Part shown: positions 25,601-37,853 of the stretch, piece after piece
Numbering within the stretch: the first letter of the stretch is position 1
How the letters are laid out: each line of letters starts with the position of its first letter
Assembly (NCBI RefSeq): GCF_041381155.1
Contig: NC_091141.1
Coordinates: 20,480,828 to 20,544,827 of the forward strand
Direction of reading: 5' to 3'
DNA length: 64,000 nt
Source: Argopecten irradians
Lineage: Eukaryota; Mollusca; Bivalvia; Pectinida; Pectinidae
Translations under genes and position numbers: made by a program
The notes under the pieces: model-generated
Told to the model about the DNA's origin: nothing
The model's input: only the letters and a program-made list of their open reading frames with translations
Database searches by the model: none

Positions 25601-28600
25601 TTTGCCTACTTTTGGAGTGGATCCAGTTTGTTTTGTTATTGTTCTTGCCAACTTTTGGGAGTGAACAGTATGTTTTGTTATCTGCCTTGCCAACTCTTGG
25701 GAGTGACAGATGTTTTGTTATTGCCTTGCCAACTTTCGGGGAGTGACAGTATCTTTTTTTTTTGCCTTGCCAATTTTCAGGAGTGACAGTATGTTTTGTT
25801 ATTGCCTTGCCAATTTGGGACGTGCTAGTGGACAGGTATGTTTTGTTATTGCCCTTGCCAACTTGGACCAGTCCAAGTAAACAGTATGTTTGTTATTGCA
25901 CTTGCAACTTTTCGGTGTGACAGTATATTTTGTTATGGCTTGCAATTTTGGGAGTCTAGAAGCACGTTTTGTTATTGCCTTGCCAACTTTGGGAGTGACA
26001 GTATGTTTTGTTATTGCCTTGTTTTGGAGTGACCGTATGGTTTTGGTTAATTGCCCTTGCCAACATTGGGATGACAGTAATGTTTTGGTTATGTGTGTCT
26101 TGCCAAACTTGGAGTGACAGTATGTTTTGTTATGGCCTCTTGCCAACTTTGAGGGAGTGACAGTACTAGTTATGTTTTGTTATTGCCTTGGCAACTTTGG
26201 GAGTAACTCAGTGTGATGTTTTTGTTATTGCCTTGCCAACTTTGGGGAGTGACAGTATGTTTTGTTATTCGCCTTGCCCAACTTTGGGAGTAACAGTATG
26301 ATTTTGTTATTGCCTTGCCAACCTTTTGGTAGTATACACAGTTTGTGATATTGTTATAGACAACTTTGGAGGGTGACAGTATATATTTGGGTAATGCCTT
26401 GCCCAACCTTTTGGAGTAACATTATGTTATTGTTATTGCCTTGCCAATCTTCGGGAGTGAAGACAGTATGTTTTGTGGATTTGCCTTGCTAACTTAGTGG
26501 GAGTGACAGGTTTGTTTTGTTATTGCCTTGCGCAACTTTTGGGGAGTGACAGTAATGTTTTGTTTATTGCCTTGCCAACTTTTTGGAGTAAAAAGTTAGT
26601 GTTTTGTTATTGCCTTGCCAACTTTCAGGGAGTGACAGTATGTTTTGTTATTGCCTTGCCAACTTTGGGAGTGACAGTATAATTTGTTATTAGCTCTTGC
26701 CAACGTTTTCAGAGTTAAGATTTGTTTTTGCCTTGCCAACTTTTGGAGTGGACTCGTATGTTTTGTTATTGCACCTTGCCAACTTTTGGAGTGACAGTAT
26801 GTTTTGTTATTGCCTTTGAGTGCCAACTTTTGGAGTGACAGTATGTTTTGTTATTGCCTTGCCAAGGAGTGACAGTTTGTTTTGTTTATTTGCCTTGCTC
26901 CAACTTTGGGGAGTGAGTGACAGTATGTTTTGTTATTGCCTTGCCAACTTTGGATAAGTAAACAGTATGTTTTGTTATTGACCTTGCCAACTTTGGGAGT
27001 GACAGTTATGTTTATGTTAATTTTGTTAAGTTAACAGTCTGTTTTGTTATTGCCTTGCCAACTTTGGGAGTGACAGTATGTTTTGTTATTGCCTTGCCAA
27101 CTTTTGGGAGTAACAGTATGTTTTGTTATTGCCTTGCCAACTTTGGTGAGTGGACAGTATGTTTTGTTATTGCCTTGCCAACTTTGGAGTGACAGTATGT
27201 TTTGTTATTGCCTTGCCAACAGTAACAGTTGTTTTGTTATTGCCTTGCCAACTTTTTGGAGTGACAGTATGTTTTGTTATTGCCTTGCCAACTTTTTGGG
27301 AGTAAACAGTATGTTTTGTTATTGCCTTGCCAACTTTGGGAGTGACAGTATGTTTTGTTATTGCCTTGCCAACTTTTGGAGTAACAGTATGTTTTGTTAT
27401 TGCCTTGCCAACTTTTGGGAGTGACAGTATTTTTTGTTATTGCCTTGCCAACTTTTGGAGTGACAGTATGTTTTGTTATTGCCTTGCCAACTTTGGGAGT
27501 GACAGTATTTGTTTTGTTATTGCCTTGCCAACTTTTGGGAGTAGACAGTATGTTTTGTTATTGCGCTTGCCAACTTTTGGAGTGAGTAACAGTATGTTTT
27601 GTTATTGCCTTGCCAACTTTGGGAGTAACAGTTTGTTTTGTTATTGCACTTGCCAACTTTTTGGAGTGACAGTATGTTTTGTTATTGCCTTGCCAACTTT
27701 GCGGAGTGACAGTATGTTTTGTTATTGCCTTGCCAAACTTTTTGACAGTATGTTTTGTTATTGCTTGCCAACAGTTGGAGTAACAGTATGTTTTGTTATT
27801 GCCTTGCCAACTTTTGGGAGTGACAGTATGTTTTTGTTATTGCCTTGCCAAGTTTTGGAGTGACAGTATGTTTTGTTATTTGCCTTGCCAACTTTTGGGA
27901 GTGACAGTATGTTTTGTTATTGCCTTGCCAACTTTTGGGAGTGACAGTATGTTTTGTTATTGCCTTGCCAACTTTTGGGAGTGACAGTTTGTTTTGTTAT
28001 TGCCTTGCCAACTTTCGAGTGACAGTTTGTTTTGTTATTGCCTTGCCAACTTTCGAGTGACAGTATGTTTTGTTATTGCCTTGCCAACTTTTGGGAGTGA
28101 CAGTATGTTTTGTTATTGCCTTGCCAAGTTTTGGAGTGACAGTTTGTTTTGTTATTGCCTTGCCAACTTTCGAGTGACAGTTTGTTTTGTTATTGCCTTG
28201 CCAACTTTGGGAGTGACAGTTTGTTTTGTTATTGCCTTGCCAACTTTGGGAGTGACAGTATGTTTTGTTATTGCCTTGCCAACTTTGGGAGTGACAGTAT
28301 GTTTTGTTATTGCCTTGCCAACTTTCAGGAGTGACAGTATGTTTTGTTATTGCCTTGCCAACTTTTGGTGAGTGACAGTATGTTTTGTTATTGCCTTGCC
28401 AATTTTTGGGAGTAACAGTATGTTTTTGTTATTGCCTTGCCAACTTTTGGGAGTGACAGTATGTTTTGTTATTGCCTTGCCAACTTTTTGGAGTAACAGT
28501 ATGTTTTGTTATTGCCTTGCCAACTTTTGGAGTGACAGTATGTTTTGTTATTGCCTTGCCAACTTTTCGGAGTGACAGTATGTTTTTTGTTATTGCCTTG

Positions 28601-31600
28601 CCAACTTTTTGGAGAGTGACAGTATGTTTTGTTATTGCCTTGCCAACTTTGGGAGTGACAGTATGTTTTGTTATTGCCTTGCCAATTTTGGGAGTGACAG
28701 TATGTTTTTTGTTATTGCCTTGCCAACTTTTGGAGAGTGACAGTATGTTTTGTTATTGCCTTGCCAACTTTCGGAGTGAGACAGTATGTTTTTGTTATTG
28801 CCTTGCCAACTTTTGTGAGTGACAGTATGTTTTGTTATTGCCTTGCCAACTTTTGGAGTGACAGTATGTTTTGTTATTGCCTTGCCAACTTTTGGAGTGA
28901 CAGTATGTTTTTGTTATTGCCTTGCCAACTTTTGGAGTAACAGTTTATGTTTTGTTATTGCCTTGCCAACTTTCGGGAGTGACAGTATGTTTTGTTATTG
29001 CCTTGCCAACCGTTTTGGAGTGACAGTATGTTTTGTTATTGCCTTGCCAACTTTGGGAGTGACAGTATGTTTTGTTATTGCCTTGCCAACTTTTGGAGTG
29101 ACAGTATGTTTTGTTATTGCCTTGCCAACTTTTGGGAGTGACAGTATGTTTTGTTATTGCCTTGCCAATTTTTGGAGTGACAGTATGTTTATGTTATTTT
29201 GCCTTGCCAACTTTTGGGAGTGACAGTATGTTTTTGTTATTGCCTTGCCAACTTTTGGAGTGACAGTTTGTTTTGTTATTGCCTTGCCAACATTTTGGAG
29301 TGACAGTATGTTTTGTTTATTGCCTTGCCAAACTTTTTGAAAAAAGGGAGTGACAGTATGTTTTGTTATTGCCTTGCCAACTTTTGGAGTGGTGACAGTA
29401 TGTTTTGTTATTGCCTTGCCAACTTTCCGGAGTGACAGTATGTTTTGTTATTGCCTTGCCAACTTTCAGAAGAGTGACAGTATGTTTTTGTTATTGCCTT
29501 GCCAACTTTGGAGTGACAGTAATGTTTATTGTTATTGCCTTGCCAACTTTTCGGAGTGACAGTATGTTTTTGTTATTGCCTTGCCAACTTTGGGAGTGAC
29601 AGTATGTTTTGTTATTGCCTTGCCAACTTTTGGGAGTGACAGAATGTTTTGTTATTGCCTTGCCAACTTTTCGAGTGACAGTATGTTTTGTTATTGCCTT
29701 GCCAACTTTTTGGAGTGACAGTAAATGTTTTGTTATTGCCTTGCCAACTTTTGGAGTGACAGTATGTATTTTGTTATTGCCTTGCCAACTTTTGGAGTGA
29801 CAGTATGTTTTGTTATATTGCCTTGCCAACTTTTTGGAGTGACAGTATGTTTTGTTATTGCCTTGCCAACTTTGGGAGTGACAGTTATGTATTTTTGTTA
29901 TTGCCTTGCCAACTTTGGGAGTAACAGTATGTTTTGTTATTGCCTTGCCAACTTTGGGAGTGACAGTATGTTTTGTTATTGCCTTGCCAACTTTTGGAGT
30001 AACAGTATGTTTTGTTATTGCCTTGCCAACTTTTGGAGTGTAACAGTAGTTGTTTTGTTATTGCCTTGCCAACTTTTGGGAGTGACAGTTATGTTTTGTT
30101 ATTGCCTTGCCAACTTTTGGAGTGACAGTTGTTTTGTTATTGCCTTGCCAACTTTTGGAGTGACAGTATGTTTTGTTATTGCCTTGCCAACTTTTGGAGT
30201 GACAGTATGTTTTGTTATTGCCTTGCCAACTTTTGGAGTGACAGTATGTTTTGTTATTGCCTTGCCAACTTTTGGAGTGACAGTTATGTTTTGTTATTGC
30301 CTTGCCAACTTTTTGGAGTGACAGTATGTTTTGTTATTGCCTTGCAACTTTGGAGTGACAGTATGTTTTGTTATTGCCTTGCCAACTTTGGAGTGACAGT
30401 ATGTTTTGTTATTGCCTTGCCAACTTTTGGATGTGACAGTATGTTTTGTTATTGCCTTGCCAACTTTTGGAGTGACAGTATGTTTTGTTATTGCCTTGCC
30501 AACTTTGGGAGTGACAGTATGTTTTGTTATTGCCTTGCCAACTTTTGGAGTGACAGTATGTTTTGTTATTGCCTTGCCAACTTTGGGAGTGACAGTATGT
30601 TTTGTTATTGCCTTGCCAACTTTTGGAGTGACAGTATGTTTTTGTTATTGCCTTGCCAACTTTTGGAGTGACAGTATGTTTTGTTATTGCCTTGCCAACT
30701 TTTGGAGTGACAGTATGTTTTGTTATTGCCTTTGCCAACTTTTGGAGTGACAGTATGTTTTGTTATTGCCTTGCCAACTTTGGAGTGACAGTATGTTTTG
30801 TTATTGCCTTGCCAACTTTTGGGAGTGACAGTATGTTTTGTTATTGCCTTGCCAACTTTTGGAGTAACAGTATGTTTTGTTATTGCCTTGCCAACTTTGG
30901 AGTGACAGTATGTTTTGTTATTGCCTTGCCAACTTTGGAGTGACAGTATGTTTTGTTATTGCCTTGCCAACTTTTGGAGTGACAGTATGTTTTGTTATTG
31001 CCTTGCCAACTTTTGGGAGTGACAGTATGTTTTGTTATTGCCTTGCCAACTTTTGGGAGTGACAGTATGTTTTGTTATTGCCTTGCCAACTTTTGGGAGT
31101 GACAGTATGTTTTGTTATTGCCTTGCCAACTTTGGGAGTGACAGTATGTTTTGTTATTGCCTTGCCAACTTTGGGAGTGACAGTATGTTTTGTTATTGCC
31201 TTGCCAACTTTGGGAGTAACAGTATGTTTTGTTATTGCCTTGCCAACTTTGGGAGTGACAGTATGTTTTGTTATTGCCTTGCCAACTTTGGGAGTAACGA
31301 GTGACAGTATGTTTTGTTATTGCCTTGCCAACTTTGGGAGTGACAGTATGTTTTGTTATTGCCTTGCCAACTTTGGGAGTAACAGTTTGTTTTGTTATTG
31401 CCTTGCCAACTTTGGGAGTAACAGTTTGTTTTGTTATTGCCTTGCCAACTTTCGGAGTGACAGTATGTTTTGTTATTGCCTTGCCAACTTTGGGAGTGAC
31501 AGTATGTTTTGTTATTGCCTTGCCAACTTTGGGAGTGACAGTATGTTTTGTTATTGCCTTGCCAACTTTGGGAGTGACAGTATGTTTTGTTATTGCCTTG

Positions 31601-34600
31601 CCAACTTTGGGAGTGACAGTATGTTTTGTAATTGCCTTGCCAACTTTGGGAGTGACAGTATGTTTTGTTATTGCCTTGCCAACTTTTGGAGTGACAGTAT
31701 GTTTTGTTATTGCCTTGCCAACTTTGGAGTGACAGTATGTTTTGTTATTGCCTTGCCAACTTTGGGAGTGACAGTATGTTTTGTTATTGCCTTGCCAACT
31801 TTGGGAGTGACAGTATGTTTTGTTATTGCCTTGCCAACTTTGGAGTGACAGTATGTTTTGTTATTGCCTTGCCAACTTTTGGAGTGACAGTATGTTTTGT
31901 TATTGCCTTGCCAACTTTGGAGTGACAGTATGTTTTGTTATTGCCTTGCCAACTTTTGGGAGTGACAGTATGTTTTGTTATTGCCTTGCCAACTTTGGAG
32001 TGACAGTATGTTTTGTTATTGCCTTGCCAACTTTGGGAGTGACAGTATGTTTTGTTATTGCCTTGCCAACTTTCGGAGTGACAGTATGTTTTGTTATTGC
32101 CTTGCCAACTTTCGGAGTGACAGTATGTTTTGTTATTGCCTTGCCAACTTTTGGGAGTGACAGTATGTTTTGTTATTGCCTTGCCAACTTTGGGAGTGAC
32201 AGTATGTTTTGTTATTGCCTTGCCAACTTTGGGAGTGACAGTATGTTTTGTTATTGCCTTGCCAACTTTGGGAGTGACAGTATGTTTTGTTATTGCCTTG
32301 CCAACTTTGGGAGTGACAGTATGTTTTGTTATTGCCTTGCCAACTTTGGGAGTGACAGTATGTTTTGTTATTGCCTTGCCAACTTTGGGAGTGACAGTAT
32401 GTTTTGTTATTGCCTTGCCAACTTTGGGAGTGACAGTATGTTTTGTTATTGCCTTGCCAACTTTTGGGAGTGACAGTATGTTTTGTTATTGCCTTGCCAA
32501 CTTTTGGAGTGACAGTTTGTTTTGTTATTGCCTTGCCAACTTTGGGAGTGACAGTATGTTTTGTTATTGCCTTGCCAACTTTTGGGAGTGACAGTGTATG
32601 TTTTGTTATTGCCTTGCCAACTTTCGGAGTGACAGTATGTTTTTGTTATTGCCTTGCCAACTTTGGGAGTGACAGTATGTTTTGTTATTGCCTTGCCAAC
32701 TTTGGGAGTGACAGTATGTTTTGTTATTGCCTTGCCAACTTTGGGAGTGACAGTATGTTTTGTTATTGCCTTGCCAACTTTCAGAGTGACAGTATGTTTT
32801 GTTATTGCCTTGCCAACTTTCAGAGTGACAGTATGTTTTGTTATTGCCTTGCCAACTTTGGGAGTAACAGTATGTTTTGTTATTGCCTTGCCAACTTTCA
32901 GAGTGACAGTATGTTTTGTTATTGCCTTGCCAACTTTTGGAGTGACAGTATGTTTTGTTATTGCCTTGCCAACTTTGGAGAGTGACAGTATGTTTTGTTA
33001 TTGCCTTGCCAACTTTTGGAGTGACAGTATGTTTTGTTATTGCCTTGCCAACTTTGGGAGTGACAGTATGTTTTGTTATTGCCTTGCCAACTTTGGGAGT
33101 GACAGTATGTTTTGTTATTGCCTTGCCAACTTTTGGAGTGACAGTATGTTTTGTTATTGCCTTGCCAACTTTGGGAGTGACAGTATGTTTTGTTATTGCC
33201 TTGCCAACTTTGGGAGTGACAGTATGTTTTGTTATTGCCTTGCCAACTTTGGGAGTGACAGTATGTTTTGTTATTGCCTTGCCAACTTTGGGAGTAACAG
33301 TATGTTTTGTTATTGCCTTGCCAACTTTGGGAGTGACAGTATGTTTTGTTATTGCCTTGCCAACTTTGGGAGTAACAGTATGTTTTGTTATTGCCTTGCC
33401 AACTTTGGAGTGACAGTATGTTTTGTTATTGCCTTGCCAACTTTGGGAGTGACAGTATGTTTTGTTATTGCCTTGCCAACTTTGGGAGTGACAGTATGTT
33501 TTGTTATTGCCTTGCCAACTTTGGGAGTGACAGTATGTTTTGTTATTGCCTTGCCAACTTTGGGAGTGACAGTATGTTTTGTTATTGCCTTGCCAACTTT
33601 TGGAGTGACAGTATGTTTTGTTATTGCCTTGCCAACTTTGGGAGTAACAGTATGTTTTGTTATTGCCTTGCCAACTTTGGGAGTGACCTTGAGAACTTTG
33701 GGAGTGACAGTATGTTTTGTTATTGCCTTGCCAACTTTGGGAGTGACAGTATGTTTTGTTATTGCCTTGCCAACTTTGGGAGTGACAGTATGTTTTGTTA
33801 TTGCCTTGCCAACTTTGGGAGTGACAGTATGTTTTGTTATTGCCTTGCCAACTTTGGGAGTGACAGTATGTTTTGTTATTGCCTTGCCAACTTTTGGGAG
33901 TGACAGTATGTTTTGTTATTGCCTTGCCAACTTTGGGAGTGACAGTATGTTTTGTTATTGCCTTGCCAACTTTGGGAGTGACAGTATGTTTTGTTATTGC
34001 CTTGCCAACTTTGGGAGTGACAGTATGTTTTGTTATTGCCTTGCCAACTTTTGGGAGTGACAGTATGTTTTGTTATTGCCTTGCCAACTTTTGGAGTGAC
34101 AGTATGTTTTGTTATTGCCTTGCCAACTTTGGGAGTGACAGTATGTTTTGTTATTGCCTTGCCAACTTTGGGAGTAACAGTATGTTTTGTTATTGCCTTG
34201 CCAACTTTGGGAGTAACAGTATGTTTTGTTATTGCCTTGCCACTACAACATTGTTTATTTTAGGTCCAGTTCAATAAAGCCTATGACATGGTGGGTACTG
34301 AGTTCCTAGACAGAGTGCTGTATTACAAGAAGTCATGGATTCCTGCCCGGGAGCTTGTGGAGCAAGCAATCAAAGAAAGAACAGAGGTAGGGCGTTACTA
34401 TACAACCTATTTGGCAAAGTAGCATATACATAAATCCTGCTATAAAGGACACCTGTCTATAAAGGACACCTCTGTATAAAGGACATTTGTCTATAAATAT
34501 AAAGGACACCTGTATATAAAGGACATTTATCTATAAAGGACACCTCTGTATAAAGGGAACTTGTCTATAAAGGACACCTCTGTATAAATGGAACTTGTCT

Positions 34601-36088
34601 ATAAAGGACACCTCTATATAAAGGGAACTTGTCTATGAAGGACACCTCTATATAAAGGACATCTATCTATAAAGGACATACTCATCAACTCCATAATTAC
34701 CCTCTGTATTAAGGACACTAAACTATAAAGGACATTTTAATTTGTCCCTTTGCTGTACTTTATATACAGAGGTTTGACTGTACTTCACAACGTCTATCTG
34801 ACCCCATGACTCCAAAATAAGTCACTTCTGTCTACAACCAACTTTATTTTTGATTTGGGTACTGGGACCCAACCAATAGTCGTGACGGAACAGTAGTTAT
34901 GATTGTTGGCATATTCTACTGTGCATCCAGATTTCCAAATTTCTCTTGAGCTGCAGATGAATACTTCAGGATGGTATTGTTTCGTTTATGTGGAAATAAT
35001 ATTTTTCATGAGATGCAAACAATTGTTTTTCCCAAATCACGACTACTGTTCCTTCACGACTACTGGTAGGGTCCTAGTAGAGAAATTTCCTCAGTCTCTG
35101 ATCAAAACCTTGTTGGTCAGAGTTAACCTTTTATTATCTTAGCCCAAAATACACATAGTCTTTAACTTATTACTATTATAAGTTTTTATATGACTTGATG
35201 TAGGTGGACCAGAGTGGCGAGATTGTGGTACTGAAGTCTGGTGGCTGTCCTTGGAAGGACCATCTGTTAAGCATTGAGGAGGAATTGGCTCTGTCACCCA
35301 AACTTAAGTACGTCCTGTATACAGATAACAGTCAGAAGTGGAGGATACAGTGTGTACCACTCAAAATAGGATCCTTCGAAAACAGGTGAGTGTGGCAGAC
35401 TTGGAAATGAGAAGGGGGGAGGGTAGGAGGTAGACGGGAGACTGGATGTAGAGAATTGTAAATGTTGTAGGGAATTTATTTAACCAGGTCTATAATTTTG
35501 AATGCTATGAGCCGCAAGGCCAGTAGCATGTAGTTAGTTAATTTTCATATTACATACCAGGTAGTCAAAAAATGTTCCAACATATTACTAATAGCTCACC
35601 ATCTCTGGGTTGCGACTTTGAAACCCTCATTAGGTGGGTGGATTTTCTCCAAGTACTCCAGCTTCCCTCTACCTCCTAAGCGAGGCACATCCTTAAATGA
35701 ATCTGGTTGTAATAGGATGTAAAATGAATTTTTTTTTTAACTAAGTACAGTATTAATACAATATAACAAAATGGCCATATGACATTACATAGAACAGACC
35801 AGTTGTGTCATAATGTCTTTAGACATAGAAAGGCACTTGTATAGAATGTTAATGAAATAGCTGTTTTGAAAGGAAGAATTCTTACTTTGTAAATTTCCTT
35901 TTCCCTGCCTTTACAGACTGTCTCTGCCTGAACAGTGGCGTGGAGTCCGCGGCGCAGAGTTGTCGGAGAAGTCTGGGATACCAGGATGTATATTTGTACA
36001 CGCTGGTGGATTTATCGGCGGAAACGAAACTTACGATGGTGTTCTAGAAATGGCCAGAAGGGGTCTCCAACAGCAAAACGAAAACTGA
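19658..36088 (+). CDS. MYG1: MYG1 3'-5' RNA exonuclease (DHH-like), with an apparently missing internal exon
   Basis: MYG1 (C12orf10) is a nuclear and mitochondrial 3'-5' RNA exonuclease. Five exons are seen: 19658-19800 ([18 protein letters not shown]), 20299-20394 (CDIVVDVGG, then DHHQR), 34264-34386 ([19 protein letters not shown]), 35204-35385 ([24 protein letters not shown]), 35917-36088 ([17 protein letters not shown]; stop TGA). All borders are GT-AG. The frame could extend upstream of the ATG to an acceptor-like ttacag at 19614, giving a basic leader ([10 protein letters not shown]) like a mitochondrial presequence, but no Met is seen there. The ~100 residues expected between DHHQR and the next exon (SFTETMSS...SSAGL in human) are absent. 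Exon 2 ends in phase 2 while the next exon starts in phase 0, so they cannot be joined directly. The 13.9-kb intervening intron is satellite DNA. Confidence 0.94.
20404..25070 (+). repeat. 60-bp satellite array in the MYG1 intron
   Basis: About 77 units of 60 bp (ggtaggtaaaacatcctaaa ... gggcagagcttggtttaaat ... agtgtcatgttaaat) start about 10 nt after the donor of MYG1 exon 2. Frequent variants are ctaaatg/cttaatg, gctt/gcta and tttaaat/tttatat, mixed along the array without a clear higher order by eye. A block at about 22080-23330 is full of small indels and truncations. Each unit has a donor-like TAG|GTAAAA. The unit is a multiple of three, so the minus strand has long spurious ORFs. Confidence 0.97.
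25071..34240 (+). repeat. 39-bp satellite array in the MYG1 intron
   Basis: About 235 units of 38-40 bp (gtgacagtatgttttgttat, then tgccttgccaactttggga) follow the 60-bp array without a spacer and end about 25 nt before the acceptor of MYG1 exon 34264-34386. The subtype changes along the array: tttgggag dominates after 31.1 kb, ttttggag at 28.4-31 kb, and indel-rich units lie at 25.6-27.3 kb. gagtgacag and gagtaacag alternate. Each unit contains GTATGT, a strong donor hexamer. The 39-bp length keeps frames open, giving spurious ORFs up to 468 residues. Confidence 0.97.
34436..34770 (+). repeat. Degenerate 'ctataaaggacacct' tandem repeat
   Basis: About 17-bp half-units (ctataaaggacacctctgta, taaagggaacttgt, taaaggacatttgt) alternate for over 300 bp in the MYG1 intron after exon 34264-34386. 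Confidence 0.85.
35560..35740 (+). repeat. tRNA-derived bivalve SINE, diverged
   Basis: Blocks 'tattactaatagctcaccat', 'ggttgcgactttgaaaccct', 'ttctccaagtactccagctt' and 'ggcacatccttaaatgaatc', ending in a T-rich tail. Same order as in the other copies. It lies in a MYG1 intron. Confidence 0.75.
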
Positions 36089-36148
36089 ACTCCATCTATG
36101 TAAAGGGGTCTCCAACAGCAAAACGAAAACTGAACTCAATCTGTGTAA
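36059..36148 (+). repeat. 45-bp tandem duplication across the MYG1 stop codon
   Basis: Two copies of a 45-bp segment (aggggtctccaacagcaaaa ... tgtaa) at 36059-36103 and 36104-36148, with two substitutions. The first holds the last MYG1 codons and the TGA. The second lies in the 3' UTR and repeats the codons for GLQQQNEN and stop. Confidence 0.95.
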
Positions 36149-36436
36149 AGACAGTTGAGATATGTAACAGTAGTAGGGATTAATTACAGCTGTATAAACT
36201 AAACCTGAAGTGATATCAACACCAGATCTGAGGATATCTAGTAACAAGGACAAAAATACCGACAGTTACTTAATGAGAACAGAAATCTCAAAAGGCAACA
36301 TATTTAACAATATCATTATAAATGTATATACACTGTATAGGTTTCATAAAATGGTCATAAAGAAAAATCTTTAATACTAATACTGAAAGTTGAGCATTTT
36401 TTATACTGCATTTATTGATAAAGAACTGTTGATATT

Positions 36437-37531
36437 AATTATCCCCCGCGAAACGCGTTTGCGGGGGATATTGATTTGGGCTCTCCGTCCGTCCGTCCGT
36501 CCGTCCGTCCGTCCGAGTATCGTTTCCGGGCTATAACTCCTAAACCGTTCAACTTGGCTACACGAAACTTTCTGTACATGTTAGGCTAGTGCTCAAGTTG
36601 TGCCTTTTGCTAATGGGAACCTTTCATTTTCGATACTTTTTCTGTTACCATGGAAACTTATTCAAAAATACCATATTATTAAAGTTTCCTTTCTATTCCG
36701 GGCTATAACTCGAAAACCGTTCAACTTGGCTACACGAAACTTTCTGTACATGTTAGGCTAGTGCTCTAGTTGTGCCTTTTTCTAATGGGAACCTTCCATT
36801 TTCAATACTTTTTCTGTTACCATGGAAACTTATTAAAAAATACCATATTATTAAAGTTTCCTTTCTATTCCGGGCTATAACTCGAAAACCGTTCAACTTG
36901 GCTACACGAAACTTTCTGTACATGTTAGGCTAGTGCTCTAGTTGTGCCTTTTGCTAATGGGAACCTTTCATTTTCGATACTTTTTCTGTTACCATGGAAA
37001 CTTATTCAAAAATACCATATTATTAAAGTTTCCTTTCTATTCCGGGCTATAACTCGAAAACCGTTCAACTTGGCTACACGAAACTTTCTGTACATGTTAG
37101 GCTAGTGCTCTAGTTGTGCCTTTTTCTAATGGGAACCTTCCATTTTCAATACTTTTTCTGTTACCATGGAAATTTATTAAAAAATACCATATTATTAAAG
37201 TTTCCTTTCTATTCCGGGCTATAATCGAAACCATTCAACTTTCTGTACATGTTAGGCTAGTGCTCTAGTTGTGCCTTTTGCTAATGGGAACCTTTCATTT
37301 TCGATACTTTTTCTGTTACTTTTAAATGTCATGTTACTGGAGAGCGGATATATTGCTGTATGAATTTATTCAAGGACAATACTAAGCTCTGTTCAAATAG
37401 TTAAACCTACATGGATGACAATATCAAAATTTAAACTCTTGGTTACAATGAGCTTCATTTATTTTATGTTTGAGCTTTCATACACAACTGGGCGCGGGGG
37501 ATAATGCCAAGCTTTGCGGCTCCTTGTTTGC
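36437..37531 (-). mobile_element. Pearl-like element, 'CCCCCGC' subfamily
   Basis: It begins with a hairpin whose arms are ATCCCCCGC and GCGGGGGAT (36441-36469), followed by (GTCC)n microsatellite, about five tandem units of ~172 bp (gggctataactcgaaaaccg ... tttctgttaccatggaaact), and a terminus ggcgcgggggataatgccaa...CTTGTTT. The terminal GCGGGGGATAAT is the exact reverse complement of the start ATTATCCCCCGC (12 nt). No coding capacity. It lies in the MYG1 3' UTR or flank. Written hairpin-last, the element is on the minus strand. Confidence 0.82.
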
Positions 37532-37539
37532 ATTTATTT

Positions 37540-37745
37540 CTGTGCTGTACACTTTATTTTTGTGCTGTACACTTTATTTTTGTGCTGTACACTTTATTTT
37601 ATTTGACTTTATTTTTGTGCTGTACACTTTATTTTGACTAATTTCTGTGCTGTACACTTTATTTTGACTAATTTCTGTGCTGTACACTTTATTTTGACTA
37701 ATTTCTGTGCTGTACAATTTATTGATAGAGCTTAGCGTCATATAT
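37540..37745 (+). repeat. Short minisatellite 'gtgctgtacactttatttt'
   Basis: About eight copies of tgtgctgtacactttatttt with spacers of variable length (units of about 21 and 29 bp). Confidence 0.9.
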
Positions 37746-37853
37746 ATGTTGTATTGCTTACATCAATAAAAGATGATATGAACAGTGGTTTTAGTTCTGT
37801 TGATGAATGGTAATGTACATAAGGCCGCCTGTAATACTATACTCTTGCCTGAT

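Noticed and set aside
25078-34277. Many plus-strand ORFs up to 468 residues with repeated [13 protein letters not shown] or [13 protein letters not shown]
   Set aside because: The 39-bp unit keeps two plus frames open at once. Both frames give long ORFs over the same DNA, which marks satellite translation rather than a membrane protein.
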